From Mucilaginibacter frigoritolerans (GTDB lineage Bacteria > Bacteroidota > Bacteroidia > Sphingobacteriales > Sphingobacteriaceae): a stretch of 64,000 nucleotides of DNA. Below, piece after piece: positions 1 to 9,571 of the stretch. The translations under genes were made by a program, and so were the position numbers. The stretch spans positions 51,760 through 115,759 of the forward strand of contig NZ_VLLI01000018.1 of assembly GCF_007830615.1 (NCBI RefSeq), given 5' to 3'. Below the pieces are notes generated by a model. The model did no database searches. It was not told the DNA's origin and saw only the letters and a program-made list of their open reading frames with translations. The first letter of the stretch is position 1; every line of letters begins with the position of its first letter.

Positions 1-1
1 C

Positions 2-136
2 GAAAGCTCAGAAGAAATTGCATTATCAATAGTTGCCGAAATTAAAGCAGTGCTATCTTCCAGAAAAGGTTATTCGCTAAAATACAAACCTGTGTCCATC
101 CATTCGGAACAATTAAAAACCATAGCTTATAAATAA
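2..136 (+). CDS. XdhC/CoxI-like protein, C-terminal fragment (cut by window edge)
   Basis: Frame 2 is open from the first bases to a TAA at 134-136 and encodes 44 residues. It begins ESSEEIALSIVAEIKAVLSS, which resembles the conserved C-terminal stretch of XdhC/CoxI proteins (T/S-x-E-E-I-A-x-S-I-x-A-E-I). That family helps insert a sulfurated molybdenum cofactor into xanthine dehydrogenase-type enzymes. The N-terminal part and any partner molybdenum hydroxylase genes lie outside the window. The family call rests on this one short motif. A 61-residue reading frame on the opposite strand over the same bases has no family features and was left out. Confidence 0.55.
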   Translation, partial: ESSEEIALSIVAEIKAVLSSRKGYSLKYKPVSIHSEQLKTIAYK

Positions 137-293
137 AATTCCTTGCCATTTTGGCCCAGACAATTTTATCTACCATAGCCATTACATTTTTTTCTTCCTG
201 ATTTAATGGTAAAAGCAAAATTTTCAATCCCTAATAAAATAACACAAGATAAGGCTCCATCAAAATAAAAATCATTCAACCTAAATAGTATTT

Positions 294-324
294 TTTGATA
301 CATACCGAAAGGTATGTATATTTG
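294..324 (+). promoter_or_regulatory. Bacteroidota promoter with embedded operator, TetR gene
   Basis: TTTG at 294-297 and TATATTTG at 317-324 are 19 bp apart and match the Bacteroidota sigma consensus (TTTG, N19, TAnnTTTG). Between and overlapping them is a perfect inverted repeat, ATACATACC (298-306), GAAA (307-310), GGTATGTAT (311-319). A repressor bound here would block both promoter boxes. The expected start of transcription is about 5 nt past the -7 box, which coincides with the ATG at 329. Confidence 0.8.
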
Positions 325-328
325 TCAC

Positions 329-928
329 ATGGGACGTAATGCACATATTCCTGCGCCGGATACTCAAAAGTTTATCATTGAGAAAACATCGGTTCTTTTT
401 AATAAAAAAGGATATGCCGGAACATCCCTTTCTGATCTGGAAAAAGTTACCGGGCTAACCAAAGGCAGCATCTATGCGAATTTCAAAGACAAGGAAGAAG
501 TTTCATTAAAGGTTTTCGATTATAATTTTAGCCAGCTTAGTAAAGCAATGTCTAAAAGAGTTTTTGAAAAAACTACAGCTAAAGAAAAACTATTGGCTTG
601 CATGGACTTTTATCTCGACTTCTACCCCAACCTGCTTATTAATGGAGGGTGTGCCATTCAAAATGCGCTTACCGAAACTGATGATACTAACTCCGTACTA
701 TTTGAAAGAGCAAAAAGTGCGTTAATATCCTGGAAAGAAACAACAATAGCCATTATAAAAGAAGGCATTGCTAATAAAGAAATTTCGGATAAAATAACTC
801 CTGCTGATTTTGCCATTTATATGATAGCCGTTGTAGAAGGTGCGATACTGGTATCGAGATCATTAAATGATCAGTCAGCTTTCCAATATATCCTTACCAA
901 ACTTAAAGGGGAAATAGCATCCCTATAA
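329..928 (+). CDS. TetR/AcrR family transcriptional regulator
   Basis: This 199-residue protein starts MGRNAHIPAPDTQKFIIEK. A TetR-type helix-turn-helix lies at about residues 28-50 (TSLSDLEKVTGLTKGSIYAN, followed by FKDKEEV). The C-terminal ligand domain is typical of the AcrR group. An upstream in-frame ATG at 314 falls inside the operator palindrome and overlaps the -7 box, so the ATG at 329 is preferred; the mRNA would then be nearly leaderless. The gene probably represses itself and the ketoacyl synthase 29 bp downstream. The ligand is unknown. Confidence 0.9.
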   Translation: MGRNAHIPAPDTQKFIIEKTSVLFNKKGYAGTSLSDLEKVTGLTKGSIYANFKDKEEVSLKVFDYNFSQLSKAMSKRVFEKTTAKEKLLACMDFYLDFYPNLLINGGCAIQNALTETDDTNSVLFERAKSALISWKETTIAIIKEGIANKEISDKITPADFAIYMIAVVEGAILVSRSLNDQSAFQYILTKLKGEIASL

Positions 929-957
929 TTTTTTTTAAAGAATAAATACCGATTAGT

Positions 958-2214
958 ATGAAAAAAAGAAGAGTAGTAGTAACAGGGTTGGGTACCATCA
1001 ATCCTTTAGGCAATAATGTTAATGAGTTTTGGAACAATTGTATTGAAGGTAAGTCGGGGGCCGGACCGATAACTAAATTTGATTCCTCAAAATTCAAAAC
1101 CCACTTTGCATGTGAGGTGAAGGGATTTAATGCTGAAGATTATTTTAGTCGAAAAGATATACGGAAGTATGATCTGTTTACGCAATATGCCGTTGCTGCA
1201 ACAGATGAAGCAGTAAAAGATGCCGGACTAAATTTTGAAGGATTGAACGATAAGGAAAGAGCTAAAATTGGCGTTATATGGGCGTCGGGCTATGGCGGAA
1301 TTTCAACTTTTGAAGAGCAATTACAAGAGTTTTACAGTGGTGATGGCACCCCCAGATTTAATCCTTTTTTTATCCCTAAAATTATTACGGACATAGCTGC
1401 CGGCGTAATTTCTATGCGATATGATTTATACGGCCCTAATTATTGTACCGTTTCGGCCTGCGCTTCATCAAATACCGCCATTATAAACGCCTTTGACCTA
1501 ATCAGGTTAGGACGGGCAAATCTGATAATTGCGGGCGGGTCAGAAGCATCCATTACCCCCGCCTCTATTAGGGGCTTTAATGCTTCGCAGGCACTATCAA
1601 AAAGAAACGATAGCCCTGAAACTGCTTCCCGGCCATTTGATATGGAAAGAGACGGATTTGTAGCGGGCGAGGGTGCAGGGGCGTTAATCATTGAAGAGTA
1701 TGAACATGCCATAAACAGGGGTGCCATTATTTATGCCGAATTTATGGGAGGAGGTATGGCTACAGATGCCTATCACCTTACTTCCACTCATCCTGAAGGG
1801 CGTGGCGCCGCATTAGGTATGCAGGCAGCCCTGGAAGACTCAGAACTCAGCGCTTCTGATATAGCCTATATTAATGCACATGCAACTTCTACTTCAGCAG
1901 GCGATTTAAGTGAGTTAAAAGCGATAGCTTCTATTTTTGAGGGCAATAGAAATGTACTGATTAGTGCTACAAAATCAATGACAGGACATCTGTTGGGAGC
2001 CGCCGGAGCAGTAGAAGCCATATTAACAATATTGGCTATTCGTCATCAAACTATTCCGGCTACAATCAACACTACCTCAATTGATCCGGCCGTGCCGAAA
2101 TGCCTTAATATACTTATTGGTCATGCTATTAAAAAAGAGATAAATTATACCATGAATAATACTTTTGGTTTTGGCGGCCATACCGCAACTTCGATTTTTG
2201 GAAAAATGGAATGA
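958..2214 (+). CDS. fabF: Beta-ketoacyl-ACP synthase II (FabF-like)
   Basis: This 418-residue condensing enzyme elongates fatty acyl chains by joining malonyl-ACP to an acyl group. The thiolase fold and active site are complete: nucleophile Cys168 in TVSACASSNTA, His308 in INAHATSTSAGD, Lys339 and His344 in KSMTGHLLGAAG, and a C-terminal FGFGGH loop. It follows the TetR gene by 29 bp in the same direction and probably shares its regulated promoter. No acyl carrier protein or other fatty acid gene is nearby, so this is likely an accessory, inducible paralogue and not necessarily the housekeeping fabF. Confidence 0.85.
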   Translation: MKKRRVVVTGLGTINPLGNNVNEFWNNCIEGKSGAGPITKFDSSKFKTHFACEVKGFNAEDYFSRKDIRKYDLFTQYAVAATDEAVKDAGLNFEGLNDKERAKIGVIWASGYGGISTFEEQLQEFYSGDGTPRFNPFFIPKIITDIAAGVISMRYDLYGPNYCTVSACASSNTAIINAFDLIRLGRANLIIAGGSEASITPASIRGFNASQALSKRNDSPETASRPFDMERDGFVAGEGAGALIIEEYEHAINRGAIIYAEFMGGGMATDAYHLTSTHPEGRGAALGMQAALEDSELSASDIAYINAHATSTSAGDLSELKAIASIFEGNRNVLISATKSMTGHLLGAAGAVEAILTILAIRHQTIPATINTTSIDPAVPKCLNILIGHAIKKEINYTMNNTFGFGGHTATSIFGKME

Positions 2215-2347
2215 TGTATATCAATTAATTGCAAATGGCAACCTATTGTTCAAAAGTAAATTTCAGAAAACAGGGATTGAAGGGCGTTAGTCTGACAGAA
2301 TAAAAGCTAATCCGATTAATCTGCCGATTTATCTTAACTTAGTTCAA

Positions 2348-2935
2348 TTGGAAATCACATTTGATGAACTGATCGACAGTTACCTTGCCACTAATGTGGG
2401 TACAGTTAAAAACTTTCTTAGTAAAGCGCTGTCAGCTCATTTAGCCGATAATATAACTGCGCTTTATGCTGATGGCCTGCTGCTTTCCGCTGGTACTGGG
2501 AATGATTTGCTGGTAAAGCATGATAAGCGTATACGAAGTGATAAAATTTATTGGTTAGACCGGATTCATAATAATGTTTATGAAAACGATTTTTTTGATC
2601 TGATGGACCGCTTTGTTAAACACCTCAACAGTACCTGTTATACGGGCATTACTGGTTATGAATTTCATTATACACTTTATGAAAAAGGAAGCTTTTACAA
2701 GCGGCATCTGGATAATTTTAAGCAAAACGGGACCAGGGCCTTCTCTATGATCATGTATTTAAACAATGAAGTTGATGGTGGCGCATTACGCATTTACCAG
2801 GGAAATGCCTCACAGGATATTACACCCAATGCCGGTAAAAGCGTATTCTTTAAAAGTAACGAACTGGAACATGAAGTTTTGGTAACCCATTTACCACGAA
2901 TGAGCATTACCGGTTGGTTAAAGATTGCCGGATAA
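2348..2935 (+). CDS. 2OG-Fe(II) oxygenase, prolyl 4-hydroxylase-like
   Basis: The protein has 195 residues with the double-stranded beta-helix iron site of 2-oxoglutarate oxygenases: His120 and Asp122 (YKRHLDNF), distal His175 (LEHEV) and Arg184 (LPRMSITGW), the residue that binds 2-oxoglutarate. Such enzymes hydroxylate protein side chains or small molecules; the substrate cannot be told. There is no in-frame ATG between the upstream stop at 2288 and the domain, so the start is probably TTG at 2348. It stands alone, converging on the GH2 gene. Confidence 0.8.
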   Translation: MEITFDELIDSYLATNVGTVKNFLSKALSAHLADNITALYADGLLLSAGTGNDLLVKHDKRIRSDKIYWLDRIHNNVYENDFFDLMDRFVKHLNSTCYTGITGYEFHYTLYEKGSFYKRHLDNFKQNGTRAFSMIMYLNNEVDGGALRIYQGNASQDITPNAGKSVFFKSNELEHEVLVTHLPRMSITGWLKIAG

Positions 2936-3019
2936 GTCGGGTTGTTGCACTTGAAGAAATGCCAATAACAAACAACTGATAACACAATTCAATTTCAGCC
3001 TAGAAAGATGTTATTAATC

Positions 3020-5890
3020 TCAGTCTATAATCACGGTTCCCGCTAAACCCGCTTTAGAATCTGGTGAAGACTTGATCAGGATGTTCAATTGATGTTCGGT
3101 ATTACCCGGAACAAATTTAACCTCTATATCTGCTTTTGTTTTGCTTGTTTTTACTTTTACTAATTTTTCATCCAGATAAACTTCCGCTGAACCTGTTACA
3201 TCTTTTAATATAACTGTCCCCCCATTTATGCTCTGTGCTTTAAATGGTCTGAATGTTGTTCTATAGATAGCGAAGCTTCCGCCGACAAATTGCTGTAAAG
3301 TTCCGGGTTTTACTGGTGCCCAACTATTTTGGTCAAAATCGGTGACCTTTTGATTAGGGTCCGGGCGAGAAGAAAAGAATGGCGACAAACGCCAGTTATT
3401 AAGCGTCTGTAGCTGTTTTTGAATCGGGACAAATGGAATTTGCGGTGCACGTAAAACAGTTATGCTCACAGTATCGTTTACCAGGCCTTCAGATTTTGCG
3501 ATCAACATTAGCTTGCCTTCACCACCTTCGGCACTTTGAAGTATCACCTGTGCCAGTCCATTATACAGACTGCGTTGATTGCCCTTATCCGGTTCATGCG
3601 AATTCGCATTGCCATTACCCAGGCCTATAATGACCCCAGGTCCCTGTACTTCAAATGTTACCGGTAGGTTCGCATTTTCAACAGGCAGGCCTTTTGCATC
3701 TAATACACGGACGGTTACCGGAACTGCATCCCAACCCTCACCCTTAATAGTTTGCCTATCGGGTATCAACTGCAACTTTACCGGCTTGCCTGCCGTCTCT
3801 GTTACAAAATGAGCAACCTCTTTGCCGTTTTTATAACTTATAGCTTCTAGCCTGCCAGGTGTGTAGGGTATTTCCCAGGTGTTCATTTCATATTTATCAA
3901 CTACCTGTTCACCAATCTCTTTACCATTAAGAATTAGTTTTACTTTATCGGCGTTGGTCATGGCCATTATCTTGATTTTTTTTCCAATGCTATCTACAGG
4001 CCAGGTCCAGTGGGGTACCAGATGTAAAATAGGGCGGTCATCAACCCATTGGGCCTGGTGAATGTAAAATGCTGTTTTAGGAAAGCCGCACATATCCATT
4101 ATACCAAAACTTGAACTGGCGGTAGGCCAGTTAAAAGGCTGCGGTTCGCCCCGGTAATCAAAACCGGTCCAAACAAAACAACCAGCTATAAACGGGCGCT
4201 CGGCTATGGCCTTCCAGCCTACCCGGTGTGTGGTACCCCAATCCGATGTCTGGCTGTCATAGTCGGCTAAAAAATGTTTTTTAAGATCACTGGTATACTC
4301 GCCTCTGGTATCAAGCGCCGATTCATCTTCAGAACTGATCATCTTCATAGTTGGGTTTTCTTTATGAAATCGGTCATAATTCTCAACCTGGTAATTAAAT
4401 CCAACAATATCAACCGCCTGTGAAACATTAACAGGAGCAAATAAGCCGCCACTTGCAGCAGCTGTTACGTATCGGGTAGTATCTAGTTTTTTAACAACGG
4501 CATTCATCCGCCTAACCATTTCGTAGCCATTTTCGCTACCAGCCATTGGTTCCTCATTAAATACCGACCATAAAATGATACTTGGGTGGTTCCTGTCGCG
4601 GCGTACCATCCACTCCATCTGACGCATATACTCCGGCGAGGTGTTAAAATTTCTGTTCTCGTCCATTACCAATATGCCTATTCGATCACAGGCTTCCAGA
4701 AATTCGGCAGCCGGTGGATTATGAGAACAGCGGTATGCATTTACGCCCATTTCCTTTAACTTCTTCAGCCTGAAATCCCAAATGGAATTAGGCACTGCTA
4801 CTCCTATGCCAGCATGATCTTGGTGGTTACAGGTACCTTTTAATTTAACCCGTTTATCATTGAGATAAAAACCAGAATCCGCTGTAAAACGAATAGTACG
4901 AAACCCGCAGGAAGTGATAAGGGTATCTATTCCGGCGCCACTTTGCTTTAAAATTGTCCTTACCTTATAAAGAGTGGGTTTATCAAGCGTCCATAATTGC
5001 GGGTTGGCTATTGGGAGAGATAAAGACGCTACGGTTTTATCCAGGGAAGCAGCTTGCGCATTTACGCGTGATTGTACAATTTCTTTCCCCTTTGGATCAA
5101 TCAGGGTTGATTCCACCTCAATACTACTCTCTTTTTTTCCTGAATTTTCAATAGTAACCTCTACCGGAACACCCCATAAACCATTACTCTTTACTGGTTG
5201 CGCGTACACCCCATCAGTCACTATATGCACAGGCGAACGTTTTACAAGCCAGGCATGTCGGTACATTCCTGCGCCTTCATACCACCAGCCTTCCTGCGCA
5301 ATAGCATCAACCCGTACGGCAATGGTATTTATTTCTTCCCCATATTTTGCAAAAGGCGTTATATCAATATATGAAGAGGTATAACCACACCAGTTACGGT
5401 GTACCAAAGTGCCATTTACCCAAATGGTACAAAATGTAGAAATACCATCAAACTGTAATTCAAGGTACTTACCATGATCGGCATTGTCAATCTTAAAACT
5501 TCGGCGGTACCATCCTATTCCTCTTTGTTTATATCCTTGCGATAAATTGGCTGTTGAATCAAAAGGCTGATCTACAGCCCAGTCATGTGGCAGATTAAGC
5601 ACCCGCCAGTCTGAATCGTCAAATTCCGGAGCGGCCGCTCCCCAGGCCCTGCCTGCCTTAGCATTGGCATAGCTCATGCCATGGCCTGTAATTACAGGAA
5701 AAGGGACGTCACCCAAATGGAAACTCCAGCCTTTGTCAAATGATAAACGCTGTGCGTCGCTGTCCTGAGCAAAAAAAATGGCTACAATAATTAAAAACGC
5801 AAAACGTAACCTTAAAAGTTTAAAAACTTTTTTTTTGTTATAAGCAGGATAGCTTTCGCTTGATATAACTGAAGAAGAGCGCATTTTCAT
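3020..5890 (-). CDS. Glycoside hydrolase family 2 (beta-galactosidase-like), secreted
   Basis: This 956-residue exported enzyme has a hydrophobic segment near residues 27-46 followed by AQRLSFDKGW. Domain order: GH2 sugar-binding domain (about 90-225, GWYRRSFKID), immunoglobulin-like domain (about 225-335), TIM barrel (about 335-640), then DUF4982-like and invasin-like beta domains and a C-terminal jelly-roll-like domain. The barrel shows SHNPP, the acid/base Glu446 in WSVFNEEP and a likely nucleophile Glu521 in MISSEDES. Family members remove beta-galactose, beta-glucuronate or similar sugars. It is transcribed divergently from the GH95 fucosidase gene, consistent with one glycan-degrading island. 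Exact sugar specificity is not decided by sequence alone. Confidence 0.9.
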   Translation of the reverse strand: MKMRSSSVISSESYPAYNKKKVFKLLRLRFAFLIIVAIFFAQDSDAQRLSFDKGWSFHLGDVPFPVITGHGMSYANAKAGRAWGAAAPEFDDSDWRVLNLPHDWAVDQPFDSTANLSQGYKQRGIGWYRRSFKIDNADHGKYLELQFDGISTFCTIWVNGTLVHRNWCGYTSSYIDITPFAKYGEEINTIAVRVDAIAQEGWWYEGAGMYRHAWLVKRSPVHIVTDGVYAQPVKSNGLWGVPVEVTIENSGKKESSIEVESTLIDPKGKEIVQSRVNAQAASLDKTVASLSLPIANPQLWTLDKPTLYKVRTILKQSGAGIDTLITSCGFRTIRFTADSGFYLNDKRVKLKGTCNHQDHAGIGVAVPNSIWDFRLKKLKEMGVNAYRCSHNPPAAEFLEACDRIGILVMDENRNFNTSPEYMRQMEWMVRRDRNHPSIILWSVFNEEPMAGSENGYEMVRRMNAVVKKLDTTRYVTAAASGGLFAPVNVSQAVDIVGFNYQVENYDRFHKENPTMKMISSEDESALDTRGEYTSDLKKHFLADYDSQTSDWGTTHRVGWKAIAERPFIAGCFVWTGFDYRGEPQPFNWPTASSSFGIMDMCGFPKTAFYIHQAQWVDDRPILHLVPHWTWPVDSIGKKIKIMAMTNADKVKLILNGKEIGEQVVDKYEMNTWEIPYTPGRLEAISYKNGKEVAHFVTETAGKPVKLQLIPDRQTIKGEGWDAVPVTVRVLDAKGLPVENANLPVTFEVQGPGVIIGLGNGNANSHEPDKGNQRSLYNGLAQVILQSAEGGEGKLMLIAKSEGLVNDTVSITVLRAPQIPFVPIQKQLQTLNNWRLSPFFSSRPDPNQKVTDFDQNSWAPVKPGTLQQFVGGSFAIYRTTFRPFKAQSINGGTVILKDVTGSAEVYLDEKLVKVKTSKTKADIEVKFVPGNTEHQLNILIKSSPDSKAGLAGTVIID

Positions 5891-6195
5891 TAAGTTTTAG
5901 TTGAATCCTGTAAAGCTTATAAACTTTACAAAGAAAGGTATTGGTTAGTTGTTATTAATTTAGCTGGCATAACCTGGAGTGATCCTAAGATTATATTTTT
6001 TTATTCTTTATTAGAATTACTTTTTTTGCAATTCGTTAAATTTAAATTTTACATTCGATTTTGAGGGTTTTGCTATTTTCTTTTAAAGGATTGTTTATAA
6101 TATTTTAAGTGTAATATACACAATTATTAAGATGTAAAAAATCTGATTTTTGAATCCTATAATTTGCTCTGTATAAAATAATAAAATCAAAAAGC
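5891..6195. other. Divergent intergenic region between GH2 and GH95 genes
   Basis: This 305-bp AT-rich region must hold both promoters. A perfect 7-bp inverted repeat, TGTAAAG (5909-5915) and CTTTACA (5924-5930) with an 8-bp spacer, lies 19 bp upstream of the GH2 start and may be an operator. I see no good TAnnTTTG box with a correctly spaced TTTG for the GH95 gene and no gene in the interval. Confidence 0.45.
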
Positions 6196-8652
6196 ATGAA
6201 ACGTACTCTGCTCTTCATTTTTTCAGTTATCCCTTTCTCCCTCTTGGCCCAGCACCATTTAAAATTATGGTATAAACAGCCTGCCAAGATATGGACAGAA
6301 GCATTGCCTGTAGGCAATGGCCGTTTGGGCGCAATGGTTTTTGGTGATGTAAATGAAGAAACTATTTCACTAAATGAAGGGACATTATGGTCTGGCGGCC
6401 CGGTGAAAACTAACATCAATCCAGATGCACCTAAATATTTGGCCAAAGTACGCGAAGCATTATTGGTAAAGCATGACTATGCCGAAGCCGATAGGTTAGA
6501 AAAAAAGATGCAGGGGTTATACACAGAATCATACCTGCCACTTGCCGACCTGATTATCAATCAACAACTGAAAGACACTACAACATCTGCGTACTACCGT
6601 GATCTGGATTTAAGTAATGCAATAGCTACTACAAGGTTTACTTCTGCGGGCATCAGCTACACGCGTGAGGTTTTTTCATCTGCACCAAACCAGGTAATAG
6701 TTGTTAGGCTTACAGCCGATAAAACAGGGATGCTGAATTTTAAAATAGCTTCAAAAAGCCAGCTGCATTACCAGGTTACGACTAATAGTAATAACGAATT
6801 TGTGTTGAAGGGAAAAGCTCCATCACACGCTGATCCAAGTTATTACACTCATAACAACCACCCAGTTGAATACAATGATGCCGATAAATGTGCAGGGATG
6901 CGTTTTGAACTGATTATTAAGGCGATTAACGAAGGAGGAACAGTGGAAAGCGATAGTAGTGGTATTTCGGTAAAAAATGCAGCCTCGGTTACCTTATTAA
7001 TTTCGGCAGCGACAAGCTTTAACGGTTTTAACCATTGTCCGGACAAAGACGAACACCTGCTTGCTGAAAACTATCTAAACAAAGCCTCCAAATTAACTTA
7101 CGCAACATTACGCAACCAGCATATAGCCGACTATCAAAAATATTTCAACAGGGTATCATTTGAGATTAAAAGCAATACCCGTGATAAAAACGACGACCTA
7201 CCAACCGACCAAAGAATAAATGCTTATACTAAAGGAGCTATTGACCCGGATTATGAAACGCTTTACTTTCAGTACGGGCGTTACCTGCTAATTTCGAGCT
7301 CAAGGCCCGGTGGTGCACCTGCCAATCTGCAAGGTATCTGGAATAATGAATTGCGCCCGCCATGGAGTTCAAATTATACTATTAATATCAACACAGAAAT
7401 GAATTATTGGCCGGCAGAAGTTACTAATCTTTCAGAAATGCACCAGCCATTATTCGGATTAATAAAAGGACTTTCTGTTACGGGCAAAACTACGGCTAAA
7501 CAGTTTTATAATATGAATGGATGGGTTGCCCATCACAATACAGATATATGGGCACAATCAAACCCAGTTGGCGACTTAGGGCATGGAGACCCTAAATGGG
7601 CCAACTGGACCATGGGCGGCAATTGGCTTTGCAGGCATTTATGGGAGCATTATTTATATACCAACGATAAGGCATTCTTAAAAAATGAAGCATATCCTTT
7701 AATGAAAGGCGCGGCAACTTTTTGTTTGGATTGGCTAGTTGAAGATAAAAATGGCTACCTGGTTACTGCTCCGGGCTTATCTCCCGAAAACGACTTTATT
7801 GACGAAAATGGAAAACAAGGTGACGTTTCTGTTGCCACAACCATGGATATGTCAATCATTTACGACCTTTTTACTAACCTGATCAACGCGTCGAAAACGC
7901 TGAATATTGACCCCAATTTCAGGGCATTACTTATAGAAAAAAGAAATAAATTATATCCGCTTCACATCGGCCAAATGGGCAATCTGCAGGAATGGTTTAA
8001 AGATTTTAAAGATGTAGACCCACATCACCGGCATGTATCGCATTTATTTGGTCTATATCCGGGCAATCAAATCTCTCCGGTAACTACACCTAAATTTGCA
8101 GCGGCGGCACGTAAAACACTTGAAATCAGAGGTGATGATGGCACCGGCTGGAGCCTTGCCTGGAAAATTAGTTTTTGGGCAAGACTATTAGATGGTAACC
8201 ATGCTCACTTGTTGATAAGGGAGCTGCTTAAAACCTGCCTTCAATCGCAAACGGACGATCATCATGGAGGTGGTGTATACCCCAATATGTTTGATTCATG
8301 CCCGCCTTTTCAAATTGACGGTAATTTTGGCGGCACAGCAGGCATGGCCGAAATGCTTATCCAAAGCCATTTAAATGATATTTATTTGTTACCAGCACTG
8401 CCAGAAGCATGGAGCAACGGCGAGGCAAAGGGGCTTAAGGCACGTGGTAATTTCGTGGTTGATATGAACTGGAGCAACAGTAAATTAACTACGGCTAAGG
8501 TTCTTGCTGTTAATGGTGGCATTTGTAAAATACGTACTGCCGGTAAAATTAAGGTAAAAGAAGCTTCAGCAAAAAGCATTCACACCAATTATGGGTATGT
8601 AACGGCTTTTACTACTCAAAAGGGAAAAGAATATCACATAGTGGCATTGTAA
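6196..8652 (+). CDS. Glycoside hydrolase family 95 alpha-L-fucosidase, secreted
   Basis: The protein has 818 residues with an N-terminal signal peptide ending near LLAQHHLKLWY. The N-terminal beta domain carries the GH95 signature WTEALPVGNGRLGAM and SLNEGTLWSGGP. The (alpha/alpha)6 barrel has NINTEMNYWPAEVTNL, containing the paired Asn that activate water in this inverting family, and the late segment DPHHRHVSHLFGLYPG. GH95 enzymes cleave terminal alpha-1,2-fucose, and some members cleave alpha-L-galactose. The SGNH hydrolase follows 20 bp downstream, and with GH29 and GH92 in the same island a fucosylated glycan target is likely. Confidence 0.93.
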   Translation: MKRTLLFIFSVIPFSLLAQHHLKLWYKQPAKIWTEALPVGNGRLGAMVFGDVNEETISLNEGTLWSGGPVKTNINPDAPKYLAKVREALLVKHDYAEADRLEKKMQGLYTESYLPLADLIINQQLKDTTTSAYYRDLDLSNAIATTRFTSAGISYTREVFSSAPNQVIVVRLTADKTGMLNFKIASKSQLHYQVTTNSNNEFVLKGKAPSHADPSYYTHNNHPVEYNDADKCAGMRFELIIKAINEGGTVESDSSGISVKNAASVTLLISAATSFNGFNHCPDKDEHLLAENYLNKASKLTYATLRNQHIADYQKYFNRVSFEIKSNTRDKNDDLPTDQRINAYTKGAIDPDYETLYFQYGRYLLISSSRPGGAPANLQGIWNNELRPPWSSNYTININTEMNYWPAEVTNLSEMHQPLFGLIKGLSVTGKTTAKQFYNMNGWVAHHNTDIWAQSNPVGDLGHGDPKWANWTMGGNWLCRHLWEHYLYTNDKAFLKNEAYPLMKGAATFCLDWLVEDKNGYLVTAPGLSPENDFIDENGKQGDVSVATTMDMSIIYDLFTNLINASKTLNIDPNFRALLIEKRNKLYPLHIGQMGNLQEWFKDFKDVDPHHRHVSHLFGLYPGNQISPVTTPKFAAAARKTLEIRGDDGTGWSLAWKISFWARLLDGNHAHLLIRELLKTCLQSQTDDHHGGGVYPNMFDSCPPFQIDGNFGGTAGMAEMLIQSHLNDIYLLPALPEAWSNGEAKGLKARGNFVVDMNWSNSKLTTAKVLAVNGGICKIRTAGKIKVKEASAKSIHTNYGYVTAFTTQKGKEYHIVAL

Positions 8653-8672
8653 ATTAATTATTGAAAATAAGC

Positions 8673-9434
8673 ATGAATAACAGAAGGGATTTCCTTAAAA
8701 AAGCATCCATAGCTGGTGTTGCTGCCTTAACGGGGTCTCAAATGTTGAGAGCCGGCGCGTATAACGAAGTATCATTATCAGATGATACTGTTTCAAAAAC
8801 ATTTCTTTTTCAGGGCGATTCAATTACCGATGGCGGCCGCAGCAATAACCTTGATTGGAACCACGTTTTCGGCCAGGATTATGCTTATTTGATTGTCAGT
8901 CGCCTAAATTTTGATTATCCGAACAGGGATTACAAGTTTTTTAACCGCGGCATTAGCGGCAACACCGTTGGCGACCTTGCTGCACGCTGGCAAAAAGATA
9001 CACTTCAAATTAAACCAGACTTGTTAAGCATATTGGTTGGCATCAATGATGTATTTGCAGTGGTAGTGAAAGGTGAGAAAATTACTGCTGATGATTTTGG
9101 GCATACTTATGATACACTTTTGACCCAAACAATTCAGGCCTTGCCAAATATTGAACTTGTACTTTGCGAGCCCTTTATCTTGCCGGTAGGCATGGTTAAA
9201 AATAACCCAACTCTATGGACAACTGAAGTGCAAAAGCGCCAGCCTATAGTAAAGGAATTAGCTGCTAAATATAAAGCCGTTTATGTACCGCTTCAGGATG
9301 CGTTTAATAAAGCTGCACTTAAAGCACCAGCCGATCATTGGATTTGGGATGGCATTCATCCTATGCCAGCCGGCCATGAATTGATTGCCAGAGAATGGCT
9401 AAAAACCGTAAACAAGCATTATAAAATTTATTAA
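8673..9434 (+). CDS. SGNH/GDSL hydrolase with Tat signal
   Basis: This 253-residue esterase begins MNNRRDFLKKASIAGVAAL, a twin-arginine signal (RRDFLKK). A TTG start 12 bp upstream is also in frame, but the ATG at 8673 puts the Tat motif at the N-terminus. SGNH blocks are clear: GDSITDGG with nucleophile Ser50, the Gly of GISGNTVGDL, Asn of LVGINDVF, and the Asp/His pair in DGIHPMPAGHE. Relatives deacetylate polysaccharides. It lies 20 bp after the GH95 gene, so removing acetyl groups from the same glycan is a reasonable inference. Confidence 0.88.
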   Translation: MNNRRDFLKKASIAGVAALTGSQMLRAGAYNEVSLSDDTVSKTFLFQGDSITDGGRSNNLDWNHVFGQDYAYLIVSRLNFDYPNRDYKFFNRGISGNTVGDLAARWQKDTLQIKPDLLSILVGINDVFAVVVKGEKITADDFGHTYDTLLTQTIQALPNIELVLCEPFILPVGMVKNNPTLWTTEVQKRQPIVKELAAKYKAVYVPLQDAFNKAALKAPADHWIWDGIHPMPAGHELIAREWLKTVNKHYKIY

Positions 9435-9527
9435 TTGAAACCCCTTGATGATTGCTGAGTTTTGATACAACATAGGAAATTTTAACATAAACACATTTCT
9501 ATTATTTAGAATAATTCTAAAAAATTC

Positions 9528-9566
9528 AACAATTGTAATTATCAATTGTTATATCCATTACCTTTG
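9528..9566 (+). promoter_or_regulatory. Inverted repeat plus -7 box before Cys/His small-protein gene
   Basis: A perfect 8-bp inverted repeat, AACAATTG (9528-9535), spacer TAATTAT, CAATTGTT (9543-9550), is followed by TACCTTTG (9559-9566), a full match to the TAnnTTTG -7 box. The start codon at 9572 lies 5 nt past the box. The symmetric element sits where a -33 box would be expected, so a repressor or activator site is likely. The candidate metal-binding gene downstream suggests metal control, which is an inference. Confidence 0.55.
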
Positions 9567-9571
9567 CGCAA

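Noticed and set aside
314..928. TetR start at the ATG at 314
   Set aside because: That ATG lies inside the operator and before the expected transcription start; the ATG at 329 fits the family N-terminus.
3579..4061. Overlapping plus-strand frames of 60-77 residues at the 3' end of the GH2 gene
   Set aside because: Antisense to coding sequence, no conserved features.
4974..5384. 136-residue plus-strand reading frame within the GH2 gene
   Set aside because: Lies wholly antisense to a well-supported GH2 gene and has no motif or signal of its own.
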